Assembly (NCBI GenBank): GCA_009733775.1
Contig: WOGZ01000006.1
Location: forward strand, 186,001-250,000
Source of the DNA: Alectoria sarmentosa
Lineage: Eukaryota; Ascomycota; Lecanoromycetes; Lecanorales; Parmeliaceae
Length of the DNA: 64,000 nucleotides
Reading direction: 5' to 3'
Shown: positions 63,747 to 64,000 of the stretch, in pieces
Position numbering within the stretch: the first letter of the stretch is position 1
How the letters are laid out: every line of letters begins with the position of its first letter
The notes under the pieces: model-generated
What the model saw: the letters and a program-made list of their open reading frames with translations, nothing else
The model's database searches: none
What the model was told of the DNA's origin: nothing
Position numbers and translations under genes: made by a program

Positions 63747-64000
63747 ATGGCTTCAGTCAATTTGAGCAGGAATTTGTGGGATCCCTCCAGAGTCCTCGAT
63801 GTCTATCCGCATGCTCCCGGTTTCACGTGCGTTGGCCTTGCGAAAACTACAGGATCACGTTGTAGATGGACGTTCAACAGTGAACAGTTCAACACTTCCC
63901 AGAGAGCCACTGCCGTCAAGTGCCTGGAATCCATGTCGGAAGTGCACCCGTCGAGGATCACCCTGGCGGCGCTCTCCTTATTGGCCCAGAACACTCTGTG
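63747..64000 (+). CDS. N-terminal part of an unidentified fungal protein, cut by the window end
   Basis: An ATG at 63747 opens an 84-codon frame that runs off the window. It reads MASVNLSRNLWDPSRVLDVYPHA-type sequence, then CVGLAKTTGSRCRWTF, NTSQRATAVKCLESM and LAALSLLAQNTL. The CxGxAKTTGSRCRW pattern resembles a Cys-containing motif that I associate with the N-terminal part of some fungal GIY-YIG-type or hypothetical proteins, but the visible part is too short to say. A polypyrimidine-rich upstream region supports the start. No function is assigned. Confidence 0.5.
   Translation, partial: MASVNLSRNLWDPSRVLDVYPHAPGFTCVGLAKTTGSRCRWTFNSEQFNTSQRATAVKCLESMSEVHPSRITLAALSLLAQNTL

Noticed and set aside
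1..64000. tRNA genes, CRISPR arrays, secondary-metabolite cluster
   Set aside because: No convincing tRNA A and B boxes were noticed by eye, no spaced direct repeats, and the single oxygenase has no biosynthetic partners.

Overview
The window is nuclear DNA of a filamentous ascomycete (Pezizomycotina). The evidence is compact intron-bearing genes with 50-60 nt GT..AG introns and CTGAC/CTAAC-type branch sites, single-gene transcription units on both strands, and best recognisable matches to ascomycete families: a DIM-2 type DNA methyltransferase, the DASH subunit Spc34, an ergosteryl-beta-glucosidase-type GH5, a polyamine/drug MFS carrier and Rmi1. I recognise 28 protein-coding genes. I found no rRNA, tRNA, CRISPR or bacterial-type operon.

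Layout. 1-11 kb: dhh1 (3' end outside the window), a TIR element, a conserved lysine/glutamate-rich nuclear protein, an MFS transporter with nine exons, a small glycine-rich protein and a GH5 glucosidase. 11-24 kb: SKI3, VPS51 and RMI1 head to head, DPH7, a DUF1917 protein, RPN12 and a 72-residue protein. 24-36 kb: a Reb1-like Myb protein, allantoinase, a 2-oxoglutarate/Fe(II) oxygenase, VMA12 and COQ1 head to head, and an ankyrin protein. 36-48 kb: RPN3, SPC34, TAF12, a CorA-type Mg2+ transporter-like gene, a Tc1/mariner-type MITE and NEP1/EMG1. 48-64 kb: an unrecognised membrane-anchored protein, VAC14, an F-box-like gene, a DIM-2 DNA methyltransferase, and the start of one gene cut by the window end.

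The genes are mainly housekeeping: mRNA decay (Dhh1, Ski3), the proteasome lid (Rpn3, Rpn12), endosome and vacuole traffic (Vps51, Vac14, Vma12), genome stability and chromosome segregation (Rmi1, Spc34), transcription (Taf12, Reb1-like), ribosome and translation (Nep1, Dph7), ubiquinone synthesis (Coq1) and purine catabolism (allantoinase).

The most interesting signal is in the introns. Ten introns in five unrelated genes (the nuclear protein, the MFS transporter, DPH7, the CorA-like gene and the F-box gene) are copies of one sequence family of about 130-190 nt; three copies are exactly 156 nt. They share a donor region, an internal hairpin, a GAGTCA...TGACTC inverted repeat that covers the branch site, and an acceptor region close to CTGACTCcgaaatctgcgtag. 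They look like introner-like elements, meaning introns that multiply. One has landed 5 nt upstream of a resident intron in the MFS gene, leaving a 5-nt microexon. Exon coordinates below were worked out by hand from reading frame, splice sites and family similarity.
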